A DNA stretch of 64,000 nucleotides from Pteria penguin (GCA_035048485.1 CM068582.1:32801596-32865595); one strand, 5' to 3'. Shown: positions 1 to 12,627, numbered from the stretch's first letter. The notes: generated by a model from the sequence alone, not told the origin. Numbers and translations: made by a program.

Positions 1-816
1 TACCGTAACATTGTTGAATCTTATTTAATAAATCCTATCATTTCACTCAATTCGTAATATTATAAAAATACGAGTTATTGCAAATTTATAAAGGAAATCG
101 TGTAGGATAAGAAGGGTGAACATCTACACAACAATGAGTTACGTTTCAACTTTTATATGATATTATGACGCTGATATACACTCGCAATTCATCCCTTTAC
201 AGAGTGATACATGAGGGTCATCGCCTTACTCAGTAAGATGGAACCATCCGAAATACTACAGTAAATTCAAATCCACTCACAATAATGCGCAACTACGGTT
301 ATTTTCATATTTGTGTTATTAGATAGGACAGGAATGTCATATGCGAATGACGCTTTTGATAAAAAAAATTCAAAGATACTCCTTCATATGAAAAATGATC
401 GATTGATGGATGTCAATCATATATATATGTGAAGTTAACCCGGATGTGAACTTGAAACCAGTATCTTTGTATGCCAATGCACTGTTTAACGTCATAAATC
501 AATAATTTGATTCCATTGCTCATTTTTATCTCAAATGAACTTGTGAGCTTGTGTCGTAACAAACTTGGATGAGCACATGAGAATTTCAGACTGTAAGAAT
601 ATTTGAAGTTTTGCAGAGGGATAATTATTCATTTTTACATAATGTATATACGAATATATATATACATTACGAATATATACATACGAATATATATGTATAT
701 ACCTCTATATCAGAAATATGAAAGCTGAAAGACTGAACGTTCAAAAAATGAACAAACGATCTGTAATGTTGAGCGCACATTTTCCCTATGTCATAGGTTT
801 TATTCAAGATAAGATT

Positions 817-876
817 TAAGTATCCAAATGTTGAATGAATGAGATTAAAGTCTCCAAATGTTGAATGAATGAGAAG
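817..876. repeat. Two-copy 30-bp tandem duplication
   Basis: Two adjacent 30-bp units (817-846 and 847-876) share the core CCAAATGTTGAATGAATGAG and differ at a few bases. It is a local duplication with no evident function. Confidence 0.8.
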
Positions 877-1479
877 AAGTTAAGATTCTGATTATAGAGT
901 ATAGAGACAGTTGTCGTAATACGTCAATGGACTTAATTTTCCAAGTGTTTGTGTTACATTATTTTTAGGAAAGTATTTTTGCACTATACATCATGCTACT
1001 TTCTCACCTATGGTAAAACTTTTGCATATTAAATAGTAATTATTATGAAATACAGGTATATCTTTTAACAGAATGACATTTGTACAAGTTAATGTAATCA
1101 AATTGCACTTAGAATTTAACATTCCGATAATTTAAGTTGGTCTACATGCTATAAATTTGGAAATGATATTTAGTTTGACTAGCTTCACAGCTGGACAAAT
1201 GTATTTAGATTAATGGTAAATACAGAGCGATCTAGGTGTTAGTATTTGTTGGTCTATCAAAGTAAATGTTTATCTAATTGGATGATTTACTACTCAAAAC
1301 ATTTCGTCAATATTGTACTTCATGTGCATTACTCAAATGAAAAATTGCTGCAGCCCAACTTCGCTAAGTTCTACCATCACAATATGCCTTTGCAGCGACT
1401 GTCCTTTATATGATAGAGAAAACAGAAGAAAACTGATGCATCACACAATCATCACAGACCTGCACACAAAATCTATGTA

Positions 1480-1585
<106 letters not shown>

Positions 1586-2078
1586 GAACTATCACGGCAA
1601 TAGGAAAGGTTCGTTCTTTTGTCTATTCAATGACATTGTCGATCACAGGGACTGCTCGGTCTGATTATGGTACTAAATGTAGATGATTAAAAAAATGCAA
1701 GAAAAATAAACAATACTGTATTTATTTGTGACCGGATGAGATTATTTTTATGCTAATGAAATACATACATGTAGTTTTGATCTATCTAGTGTCTAATGCT
1801 CCAAGTGCGCTAATTCATGACTAAACTAAATCATGAAAAGCGTTTATAAATCACAAACCTTCAAAATGTGTTTGCGCTATTATAAGTACACATACAGTCA
1901 TGAATAGGTCAAGAAACCAACATTTCTATTGTTAATTGGAGTCCTGTGAGGCCGAGAAGTTTTCCATTCTGTTTAATGTTATATTACTCGTATGAGCAGG
2001 ATTAAGATGGCTTTTCTTTCTTCGGCATTCATGATAAGCGCAACTAGTCACAGAGGAGACCAAAGACTACTACTCTTG

Positions 2079-3030
2079 AAATGTAAAGATGATGGATAAA
2101 TCCAAACCACAAGTCCAAAAATCACAAGACCAGAGGACATACAAAATCAGTGAAAATGAAAAACAAATGGAAAATAACAAAATATGTCTACTTGAAGAGC
2201 ATATGTGAACCCCTGTGATGCAGTGAGATCAGGTGCCCGGGGAGAGTGAGCATCTCCTGCTTGCTAGCAACACCCGTCACATACCCAGTAGAGAGAGTCA
2301 AATCGTGTAAATTCCATATGTATTTAGATGTGGAGAAGTCGAAGTAGGTAACCTTCTAGTATAGAAGGTGTCAAATCTGTGTAAAATGATCGGAATCGGT
2401 CTCAGCCCACAATATCATTTGAAAGTCTGGATAACGAGATATCATATGGAGTAATAAGAGTCTCGTAACGACCATAGAATTTCCTCAGTGACGTTGCTAG
2501 TCTAGCACATATATAACCCTGGTTGAGCAGCTTAACTGAAAGTCGCCTAGCCCTCAGAACAAAGTCACTGTAATTTGAACATGCTCTGGAATAACGTATT
2601 AACTGAGATATGAATACGCCGGATGCGGGCGATGATGGAATGTTGCTACTTATGAAAGGAAAGTTTGTGATAGCGAAATTGAAATCGTCACGTTTGTCAT
2701 AGAGTGGGGTGTTCAATTGACCATTAATGTCGAAAGACAACAAAATATCTAAATACGAAGTAGAATTACTACTTTCTGTGGTTTCTTTGACCTCAAGTTC
2801 ACTTGGATAGATGATGCTAAGGTAATCCGCGAATGAAGGCTTATTAATTGAAAGTAGGTCATCTATATATCTGTAAGTAAAATTGAAGCCAAGAGCCAAT
2901 TGTTTTTTTCCTTGCGAAAGCAAAGACTGAATGAATTCAGCTACGTATGAGTAAAGGAATATGTCAGCCAGAAGCGGAGCACGGTTAGTGCCCATACGAA
3001 TGCCGACAATTTGATATTTTCGTTTATTTC
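2079..3030 (-). mobile_element. 5'-truncated reverse-transcriptase retroelement, 3' half
   Basis: The element reads on the minus strand: an RT-coding part (about 3030 down to 2402) followed by a ~320-bp 3' non-coding tail ending near 2079. The tail and the last codons recur at 14137-14517 in the same orientation, so the shared boundary near 2079/14137 marks the element's 3' end. Loss of the 5' part in both copies is what target-primed reverse transcription often leaves. The RT motifs resemble a family common in mollusc and fish genomes that I tentatively place with the Penelope-like elements. A non-LTR affiliation cannot be excluded without a tree. Confidence 0.7.
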
Positions 3031-3068
3031 TTTCTTTCAGTCTTACACGATATTGTATCATATGGCAA
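2402..3068 (-). pseudogene. Reverse transcriptase fragment (C-terminal part)
   Basis: An open frame of 272 codons runs 3220-2402 on the minus strand, but the first ~36 residues come from antisense SINE sequence (3111-3309). Real RT similarity begins near 3030. Visible motifs are GIRMGTNRAPLLADIFLYSY (residues 73-92 of the frame), the catalytic YIDD (118-121) in a TYRYIDDLLSIN context, then ELEVKETT, SYLDILL, LYDKRDDFNF, FISQLIRYSRA and LRKFYGRYETL. These are in the order usual for this RT family, with the C-terminal end intact. The N-terminal fingers and upstream domains are missing, so it is not an active gene. In related copies the first motif usually reads GIPMGTNCAP; the Arg replacements here suggest decay. 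Confidence 0.8.
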
Positions 3069-3110
3069 TTAATGACGACCAAAATCATTAAATGCTTTAA
3101 TGGCATGTCT

Positions 3111-3309
3111 AAGCCGGTTCGACTCCCTACTTCGGCGCACCAGTGTTCTGTCTTTCGGATGAGACAGTAAAAACCGAGGTCCCGTGTCACGGTAGGCGTG
3201 GCACGGATAAGATCTCTCACTGGGTCCGTTGCATGGGTCTAAATTTGTATGCATCAGGCAGATGCCATCACTATATCCGTGAAATAATCGTGGAGTGACG
3301 TAAAACAAT
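3111..3309 (+). mobile_element. tRNA-derived SINE, 5'-truncated
   Basis: It begins with a B-box-like GGTTCGACTCCC (3115-3126) and continues with a body that matches the SINE at 41236-41495: the CTTTCGGATGAGACAGTAAA block, then CCGAG(G/A)TCCCGTGTC, GCATCAGGCAGATGCC and the terminal GTGACGTAAAACAA. The A-box half of the tRNA head is missing. It lies just beside the reverse-transcriptase fragment, whose open frame reads into it in antisense. Confidence 0.8.
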
Positions 3310-3402
3310 ATTCATTTAATTAATAGCCAGCCTTCATTTCAATGACAGATAAAACTGACCTGTATGGAAGACCAAAACGTAGGACTTATAGACTTGGATA
3401 TA

Positions 3403-3546
<144 letters not shown>

Positions 3547-3827
3547 TATAAATTTAGAATAAACATTATTTCTGACCGCAACACATACGCTGTTAATGAT
3601 TAAAAATTCTTCAGGGCAATTAAATATAATTCCAGTGTCGAACAGTAGGACAGATTATCTGATAAATAAATATCACTAAAATGAATCTAATTTTATCCTT
3701 TAGAAATGACAAATAATCATAAATACTTTATTTTGAAAAATTATATGAGTTGTCATTGCTATTGTCATGGCTGTCCTAAAAAGCGTTTGAATCGTTATAC
3801 TTACAAAGTTTATATTACGTAAAATAT

Positions 3828-3897
3828 AGATCTATTGAATATGTACTGCGGTTTTGATGTCACCAGCATTATGACGTCATTTTGTGTCAATAGATCT
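3828..3897. repeat. Short inverted repeat, possible MITE remnant
   Basis: AGATCTATTGA (3828-3838) and its exact complement TCAATAGATCT (3887-3897) enclose 48 bp that themselves hold GATGTCA and TGACGTCAT. The size and layout fit a small palindromic non-autonomous element. No target duplication is clear. Confidence 0.5.
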
Positions 3898-4489
3898 TTT
3901 CGCTGGATGGAATGCTCATTTCGTTTTCATGTTTAAAGGTATACAATAGCAACATTTGAGGAAATAAATTCATTTCCCTTTCTGGATTTGTCTATTGAAT
4001 TCAATTATATCTTATTTCTTGTAATACTACGGTGCCGAAATCCAGGTTTTATAGATTAAACCAAATAGTTGATTGCTACACAAGAGATCATGAATGGCAA
4101 AATGATGATCCTCGATCTAGCACTTTTGGTGGCTAGACCAGTCTAAAGCTGTAGTAATGCATGGCCAACTCGAATGCCATGTATTGTTTACCATTCATCA
4201 TAATTACTTCACGAAGAGTAATAAAATGTAAACTAATAGATACATATCTAAGCATTATAATGCAATAATTCACAGTGCTTCTATAGTTTGCAATACTCTG
4301 AGAATTTTCAATGACGATTTAGTTCGTATATGTAGAAAAGGATAATACAAATACTTAACTTTTTATACTTATCTAAGGTTTAGTACTGATATGTTATTTA
4401 TATCACTTTATTCATTGATGTACAAGTTTTATTGCATAATGCTATTCCTGATATATTATTTGACCTCTCAGCCTGAGTAATCTATTGAT

Positions 4490-4612
4490 CCTTTTTATCT
4501 GTATGGAGGGTTATTTATAAATTGTAAAGTGTAAAAGTGTAAAGTTTCTTTAATTGTACTACTTCTGTGGCGAGAGGGAAGGTAGAACCATAAAGCGGTT
4601 TACCACACAAAA
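4490..4612 (+). repeat. Dispersed repeat copy (related to 5757-5870)
   Basis: This segment aligns with 5757-5870: both carry a 'tatgg(a/t)gg(g/a)tta' start, then a CTACTT/CTGCTT–TGYGGYGAG block, GGGAAGGT, and an AAGCGGTTTA/AACCGGTTAA end. Divergence is substantial, so these are old copies. Confidence 0.55.
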
Positions 4613-4855
4613 CCATCCAATGGCAATACTGAACTGCATTAGAATCGCATACTTTTTACGATGGTTTATGTGTTCATGCAGTTTTGCTCTCTATGTGATC
4701 AGCAAATATTTCATCCAGCAAAGAAATATAAGAACAAACATATATGTATTAACACAGTGCGCTACTTATGCATTTCGAAAATTTACAATACTAAAATTTG
4801 TAGAGCGTCTTAATCAATTTGAAATCACTAAAGCGCCCCAAAATAAAATAATCAA

Positions 4856-4936
4856 ATACACACACACTCACACATACACACACATACATACATACATACA
4901 TACATACATACATACATACATACATACACATACATG
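4856..4936. repeat. (CA)/(CATA) microsatellite
   Basis: A CA-rich start passes into a run of CATA tetranucleotides. A Thr/His-rich reading frame across it is an artefact. Confidence 0.95.
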
Positions 4937-5000
4937 TAGATACACATATAAATATATAAAAATTGTACATTGTAAAATGTCTAAGATATTGTATATATGT

Positions 5001-5186
5001 CTATAAAACTAATATTTTTCTAACATTGCACCTTAGTGAGTTTAAAAAACAATGAAACTTGACTACACTTATCTTAAAATTGTCAAGAGATTTGGCACGG
5101 CAGAGTCCATCTTGTAATGTATTCCATGATTTAGGTGCTGAGTAATCAAACCGTCTGTTTCCGTATGTCTTTATGTCCGAGTCCAT
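5001..5186 (-). pseudogene. LINE ORF2 C-terminal remnant
   Basis: The minus-strand translation contains KTYGNRRFDYSAPKSWNTL followed by SLDNFKISVVKFHCF. This is the C-terminal signature that ends ORF2 of many CR1/Jockey-like LINEs, typically (R/K)xYGxRxFxYxAPxxWNxLPxxLRxxxSLxxFKxxLKxxLF. Only about 45 residues remain and no RT catalytic core is present nearby, so it is a retrotransposon fossil. Clade assignment is not possible from this piece. Confidence 0.6.
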
Positions 5187-5235
5187 GTAAGGCTTTGTAT
5201 TTACCCATGAGAAATTTGCATTCTAAACGGTATTG

Positions 5236-5419
5236 GACCGGTAGCATGTGAAGATTAATCAGGACAGTTTTGATGTAATTAGACCGGTAGCTTGTGAAGA
5301 TAAATCAGGACAGTTTTGATGTGATTCGACCGGTAGTCTGTGAAGATTAATCAGGACAGTTTTGATGTGATAGGACCGGTAGCATGTGAAGATAAATCAG
5401 GACACTTTTGATGTGATTG
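5236..5419. repeat. 46-bp minisatellite, 4 copies
   Basis: GACCGGTAG starts at 5236, 5282, 5328 and 5374, exactly 46 bp apart. Each unit holds GTGAAGAT(T/A)AATCAGGACA followed by TTTTGATGT. Copies differ at only a few sites. Confidence 0.95.
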
Positions 5420-5756
5420 CGCTTTCTTGATCGAGTGAGCAGTCTCGCCCGCCGCGGTATTTTGTACTCTTTACAATTTATTTTGCTTATGTCTTTTGGT
5501 CATTAAGACCAAAACTGAAAATCCAAGGTATGGATATTTGAAAAGCAAACTAATACTGACCTAAAAAAAACAAGCAAGAACCCTATCCAATCACAAGGGT
5601 ATACATTAGGGTTATACTAAGTAACTTCAAAATAAATTAGAAACTTTTTTCACTGTGAGTTTGAAGTATATATTTCGGGTCGGTACAGAAACACCGGAAC
5701 TCTGATTTTACCTTTCTTGAATAAACAAAATATGTGAAAAATTTGTGATAAGTTAT

Positions 5757-6060
5757 TGGAGTCCTTGTTCTCTATATGGTGGATTATCTTTAAATTTTAA
5801 ATGTGACCTTTGAATGTGCTGCTTTTGCGGTGAGTGGGAAGGTGGGCGCCCGTAAACCGGTTAACAACACCAATTGAGTGACGTTTGTTAATTTAATTGA
5901 CCGTCGTAAGTCGGTGTCGTAACCGCAGCACAATCGAATATTTTTGAAATGCCGTTTTTCGTGTATATTCTTCTATCAACATGGGGTTTTTTTTGCATGT
6001 CCTTGGTGATTTGTGTCATACAGCTCTGTCAGATGTCTACTTGTTTCTCTCTTGTAGTAC
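5757..6060 (+). repeat. Composite dispersed repeat
   Basis: The left part (5757-5870) matches 4490-4612. The right part (about 5895-6060), with TAAGTCGGTGTCGTAAC, AATCGAAT, TGTCATACRGCT and TTTCTCTCTTGTAG, matches 19690-19870, with shorter antisense matches at 12628-12665 and 54915-54960. It is probably one old element of which this is the longest copy. I do not recognise the family. Confidence 0.5.
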
Positions 6061-9000
6061 ATAGATTAATCATTCTTCCGTAATATATCTTCAATTTTCC
6101 TCAAACAATGCCTTTACTTTAAGGGATAATATAAATGATTGTGTGAAATATAAGAAGTCATAGCTTCAAGAAAATATCAAACGGAAGAGGCAATTACAGT
6201 GGCCAATAAAAATTCGCTAATTGGGATTTTACATAAATCATGACTAAAATGATATTTGAAAGATAATTATTTCTTAGTAAAAAGTACACAGATGTTTATA
6301 ATATATTGATTCATTGTGGTAAATGTAGGTAGAAATGCCACAATGGTGGTAACAGGTTACTGTGAGGTAACTCCTACATCTTGAAATTGGTGTCTGTTGT
6401 GGTTCATCAGCCGCTTGTAAAATCTATCAGTATTGATCTTATATTCAAATGGTAACACTTCGTGGCAGATATTTCAATTTCTTCTCTATAAATCATGACG
6501 TAGTGACATTTGTCATGTTAACACCTTGTATGTAAAATTAATGATGTGAATAATTATCATTTGATGCAGGAAATAAATCAAGCCACACTTGGATAGAACA
6601 TATCATGTCATTATCGACACGAAATAAATCTATCATGTTTAACACCATTATGATTGGAATACAAAATCTTCTCTAATAAACAAATAAATTAGCACTTATA
6701 ACTGTCTTTGATGTATTTTTGGCAGGTTTTTTATTTACATAATTTTACATACTTCTAATGTCTGACACTATAGGGTTCAATTCATCATATTAACAGGAAT
6801 ATGTACTGCATTCAAAGGTAGCTTTCATTATTTTGATCAAGAGAAGACAATTTTATTAATATGCATAACGCATGTACTTGATTATAAAACCCTTGTCTTA
6901 GATAAGCATATATTCCAAATAACACAAATGTATTTGTTAACGATCTGATTGAGGAAAATAAATACAAATATAATGAAACGATAGAAATTAATGGCGACAT
7001 AAAAACAAATTGGAAAAATAAAACGCACACAGAACACAGCAAACCACCAATCAAAAACACCACCAAAATGCGTGGACGTCGTGGCTCCGTGGTGTGTGAA
7101 GACTTAGCGGTTCTGTAGTGTATCATGGAGGAATGACAGACGACGGACAACCCGATGATTTATGCTTCTGTGTTTCAAAAGCGACAAAAACCAATCTGAA
7201 AGTTGTTGTCTGATAATATTTCCTTTTATTATTATTCAGCAGTAATCTTTGAAGTTTTACAACAAAACCACATAACATCATAAAATGTCATAAACACGTT
7301 GTCTGTCTTTACACAATACAATGACTCTTCAGTGAACCCCATGTCTTTCTATTACGGAACGAAAACCACACATATATCATCCAATACCATGTAATGCATG
7401 TATTCCTAGAAAGTAAAATCATTAAATTCTAATTGTTGAGAAGAACATTGAAAGGTGAGAATAAAACTAATAAATATCATGATAGTGAATTAGAAATTTT
7501 GAAAGTAATCAAATGAAAATAAAAGTCATATATGTTTACACTGAAATGAAGTTCTTATGTACAACGAGTTCTATACTATCCATACCCTTGGGGTGTTCAT
7601 GTACCAGTGTTAAAACGTATATGACGTATAGCTAAACGTATTGCTGAAATATCAAAATCAGAGAATACAAATTCTGGCATGATGTAATACCCATCCCATG
7701 GAACCTACATTTCAACCTTGAACAACCGAATTCAGATAGAGCACATGCTGAACACATTTTACACTGGAAATATTTTATGAGGGTCTACTACTTACATTAC
7801 ATATATAGTTTTGGGTTCTGATTGAGGTAATATTTAAATCTTTCGTGTTTGTAGTAATTTCGCCGAAAATGGTTATAATAGATGTATGTGTGTATACATG
7901 TGTCTATGACATTCATCAGGTAACTGGAGACATTTAACTAGACTTTTAATCCAATATATAAGAATATGGAATATAAAATAAAAAGATACATACATGACAC
8001 ACACAAACACACACATACACAAACAAAATGAATAGTTAAAAAAATTAGGAAAAGACCCAAAAACAAAAACAACATCCCCCCCAAACCCCCAAAACAAAAC
8101 AAATAAAAATCCCCCCTAACAACAATAATGATAATATCAAATAATTCTAATTGTTATAACAGTGTATAATAACACACACATACGGACAGACAGACAGACA
8201 CACACACACACCTACACCTACACACACACAAACTAAGCCCACACGTTTTTACTGACACTCTTACAACTCAGTTTTGTCTGGAAACTGATTCAGTGTTGAA
8301 AAGAATGAATAGCAATACACCGATAATTTATATGAAAATCAATATGAATATGTGTACATAATGATTGTTTTTCAAATTAAAATAGCAACACTCAGAAGAA
8401 CAAAATTACTATAGATAATCTTACTCATTTATAGATATTAAGCAATATGTGATGAAATAAGACAATATGTGATGAAATCAGGGAATATGTGAAATGGCAT
8501 AATGTGATAGAGGTCAGACAATGAGACAACTGAAAACTATTAAGAATACATACTACAATATTCGCACTTATATATCTACTATTTATGAAGTTAAGTTAAG
8601 ATTAGAATTCTAAACTGACAATAGATCACATTCTCCGGTCCTGCCCAAACGTAGATAATTGATAAATTTTAGTTTTCTGATGGCTGTATTCACCTATTAC
8701 TAACCTCCCACGATGACGGATACGGTAAGCCAGACTACTGAATAAAAGATGAATTATGATCCCTTATGGATGAGGAGTAATAAAGATTTTCCCAAAGTAA
8801 CCCCTTCATCCTTCATTTGATGGCTTCAACCAGATTTTATTGTAATTTTAATTTCACTACTTTGTTGACGAGAATGACACCATCTTGCAAGTGTGAGGAA
8901 AAAGGTTTTACATTTAGCTTAATTCACCTTTTATGAAAAGCTGTTTACTGCTTGCTTCAATATATGTAGCAATGTTCATATTCCTGATCTTAAATCTTTG

Positions 9001-9477
9001 TTTTTCAAGTTTTTGTTCAATGGCTTGTGATCGTATCATCATGTATGGTGTATTTACATTTAGCAACAAGGACGACATTCAGGCAGGGATTATTAAAAGA
9101 TTAAATTTGTAACGGCTAACGCAATCTAGGGTACCGAACATCATGTATTATATTGAATAATATCATTATAGAATTCCAAAACACATTCTCTTGATAAATT
9201 CTAGTGAATACTAATTTGCAGGGCGTTTTATTAATTTTGTATTGTATGGGATTATCATATAATTTCCCTCTGTACATGTATGTTTTCTGTATGTTGTTTG
9301 GTCATTTTTAAATCCTCTGTCTGATTTCAGGGCGGTATACATGTTTGGTTCTTTGACTTTAGTGTTATATTACTCCTTTTGCTGATGTTATGCGGCAGTG
9401 ACACTATCTACACAGTGTTTTTTTCATAAATTGCTTACTTATATTTGTTTCGTCTGTATTTAAGGGCATTCATGGCG
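6061..9477. other. Gene-free AT-rich DNA
   Basis: Only short, low-complexity or composition-driven reading frames occur here; none resembles a known protein. Local simple sequence includes a CA/CAGA-rich run (8170-8234) and a 20-bp three-copy repeat (8441-8500). Confidence 0.6.
8441..8500. repeat. 20-bp tandem repeat, 3 copies
   Basis: Units begin at 8441, 8461 and 8481 and share CAATATGTGATGAAAT in the first two; the third is degenerate (GGAATATGTGAAATGG). Confidence 0.8.
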
Positions 9478-9572
9478 AATGTGTCTATCCAAACGGGAAA
9501 CGCTTCCTCCTCCCGGGCACCTGCTCTCATTTCTGAATTTCAGGGTCCGTGAATGTCCTCTGTGGTACATTG
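9478..9572 (+). repeat. Dispersed repeat related to the RT element 3' tail
   Basis: Read on the minus strand it gives GAGAGCAGGTGCCCGGGAGG, then AAGCGTTTCCCGTTTGG. This matches the GATCAGGTGCCCGGG(G/A)AGAG–TGAGCATCTCCTGC block in the RT element tails at 2225-2262 and 14284-14320. It therefore lies in the opposite orientation to those copies. Confidence 0.6.
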
Positions 9573-11964
9573 TTATTAGTGTCACAGTCATGTGACATCA
9601 GTTACTTCCGTATTTTACATTTGGGTATATACATTAAAAATACGCGTTTTCTTATTTAACATGACATACATATAAATCAGCACTGAAAAACCAAGATAAA
9701 ATTTGAGCAGGTTCACAATGTACTTTTCCTTTAAAATATTGTTCATTTTCATAATATTATATATTATCACCGCTTCACTGACGATGAGGATCCTTTTATA
9801 ACCATAACAAGTGCCAGTACATTGTATAGAAAGTTAAGGTATCCCTTAAATTTATATAAAGATTTAGAATACTTGTATGTTTGATAAACGGAACATCAAC
9901 CAACACTAAAACCATATACCAATTTTTAATCACGATTTGAACATCCTTACCATCTTATCCCAGCATCTGAACAAATCCCTGAAGTTTCATCGCTAATTAG
10001 CTGTATTATGACCTATCTAAATCGGTCACTGATTGATATACCATCTAAATAAACAAATGATTTATGTTAAATCATGTTTATAAACATAGGCCGAACACAT
10101 CAGATAAGGTGAACTTGTGGAATTCTCATCCATCAAACCTCATCACATCTCCTCAGATCAAAATAAAGACGAAATCCTCTGCTTAAAAACGCATACAAGT
10201 CACTCTTTCCTAGGATATATGACTGGTAGAGATAGCAGTCACAGCGGGTATTTAACGCCGGATCATGCTTCTTACAGCTACCGTAGCGTTGTTCACATTT
10301 CCAATGATGATCTGTTGAAATACTCTGTATCTTTTCAACTGCCATAACTTGAATATTGGGATATCAGAGAAATATTTCATTCATTCTCTGCATTTCTCCG
10401 CTTAATTACTAAATGAATGATGGATGCACCATAGTCCACGGAAAATTACTTAGAAGTACAGCAAATACTATATAAGTTCAATGAAGAGTGTTAATGAAAA
10501 CAACAAAAATCATAGAAACTGATTTCATATTTCATTTGCAACTGTCTTAATTATATCATTATGATTTAGTTCCATTGGTGTCTCACCTGTTTTAGAATAT
10601 ATTAATTGTTATCATGGCTATCTATTACGGCTAGCACTTTGGTGGTGTGTAGAGTTCAACATAGAGAAAATGACTGCAGATTTAGAAAATGTGTCTTCTC
10701 GTCTTAGTCGGACAATACTTGCAACAGATTCCTGGAGTTTTTTTTTTTAAACAATAGTCCTTTTTGTATTTGTGAAATGTTTGTGATTTTGGTTTCGGTT
10801 TCATTAAATAAATGTATGTATTTCACAGAACAGTAAACGCCTTCTTGTGATATATATCAGTGTACGTGTTGGAATATTTTTTGCGGATTTCCCTGTAAAA
10901 ATGGTATAAGATGTTTAAAAAAAGAATGAAATTAAAAAAACCACCCCCCTCATTTTCCCTGACCAAAAAAAAAAAAAAAAAAAAAAGGACATGCTTGCAT
11001 CATGTTTGATAATATTCATACTTAATTATACTACAATGTGCACATCTGGGTTACGTTTGTTAAGTATGTTAAAACCAAGACAATATATTGGGCGTGGTTG
11101 TGTAAGTTTATACATTCAAGAATCTAAAAACTTCATTTGAATTTGCCTATCTTTGCATCAAATCATTGTGCAGGAGCAATATTCATAACTTAGAATTAAA
11201 TGTTGGTACCCTTTTCTGTACTTGCTACGGCATGATACCATCAGCACCTACAGATTCAACTTTGACCTCTTACTTATCCGTCTTATAATTAACAGCAATT
11301 TTGCACCTTATCCAGATGTTTACCAATTTATCACGAATTAAACCTCAATATATTTAACAGAAGAATGCTGGAATGTGACTCTTAATGAATGGAGATTATA
11401 GTTACAAACAAGCCGTTATTTAAAATGTATGCAATATGAATGCTTGATAAGTTGATCTAGTCTGATGTCCTATATTTAGTCTATGGCAGTTACGATTTTC
11501 GGTACCTTACGTAGTTGTGTTTCTGTGAAAAGCATTGTTCTACTTTCTTATTAAAATTACTGCTTCAGTTGTTGATATCACAACAAAAATGTTGTTTATT
11601 TGATTTTGTTTCTGCCTTTTTTTTTGCATACCCATCGATTTCATATTTGGACTTCTTAGTTGGTTGAACTATTATTTTAACTTCTTCATGAACTGCTCTC
11701 AAGAAATATATATGTATGTATAATACAAGAAAATTAATTCCAATTTCAACATTTATATCTACCGGACGAGGTTTTGAAAAGATGAAATACTCTTGGTGAA
11801 AGGTAAATATGTATAAAACAACAAATATTTTAACATTACACGCGCGTAAATATTATAAAACATCAAATATGTGACATTATTTCAACCATCAGCCTAGAAC
11901 TGTGAACCACTGCTACCGTCTGATACCTATGCAATATAGCAGATCTAATCCTGAAAACAGCAAA
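9573..11964. other. Gene-free AT-rich DNA
   Basis: No supportable gene. An A-run of about 22 (10965-10986) and scattered AT-rich tracts are all that stands out. Overlapping open frames on both strands at 10117-10347 show no recognisable motifs. Confidence 0.6.
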
Positions 11965-12386
11965 ACCACATTAACGTAGCACTACAATTGTACAGTTACA
12001 TAATAACCATATTAACGTAGCAGTACAAATGTACAGTTACATCACAAGCAACTTAATGTAGCAGTACAAATGTACAGTTACATAACAACAAAAGTTACGT
12101 AATAGTACAAATGTACAGTTACATAACAACAAAAGTTACGTAATAGTACAAATGTACAGGTATGTCAAGACCACATTTAAACGTAATATAACAAATGTAC
12201 AGTTTCATAAAGTTAAATTAACGTACCAGTACAAATGTACAGTTACATAAAAACCAAAATAACGTAGCAGTCCAAATATACAGTTACATAACACCCAAAT
12301 TAACGAAGGAGTAGAAATGTACAGTTACATATCAACCAAATTCATGTAGCAGTACAAATATACAGTAACATAACCACCAAATTAAC
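11965..12386. repeat. 41-bp minisatellite, about 10 copies
   Basis: The landmark TACAGTTACAT or a variant of it starts at 11991, 12032, 12073, 12114, 12155, 12198, 12238, 12279, 12320 and 12361, a period of 41 bp with one 43 and one 40. Most units contain GTACAAATGTAC, a near-palindrome with 5-bp arms, and an ACGTAGCAGT-like block. Neighbouring copies 3-5 are the most alike, which suggests recent local expansion. Confidence 0.95.
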
Positions 12387-12627
12387 ACTGCATTAAAGTA
12401 TGACACCTTTATATTGTTGAATATTAGATGCCAGTAATAAAGATGCAAGGCTTGCAGAGGGAAGGGTTATATAACGGTTTTACTATCGTCGAGTTCAAAA
12501 AGAAAAATATAAAGAAAAAGAGGAGTTACTGGCTCAGTTATGTGGCAGAAGTCACCATGGAGCTATACAACACATGAATATAAATAATGTACTAGTACAT
12601 ATAACACATTACACAAATGTTTGATTG

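Noticed and set aside
3069..3308. Minus-strand 79-codon frame
   Set aside because: It is antisense to the SINE at 3111-3309.
11965..12386. CRISPR array
   Set aside because: Units are head-to-tail with no unique spacers, and the DNA is animal-like.
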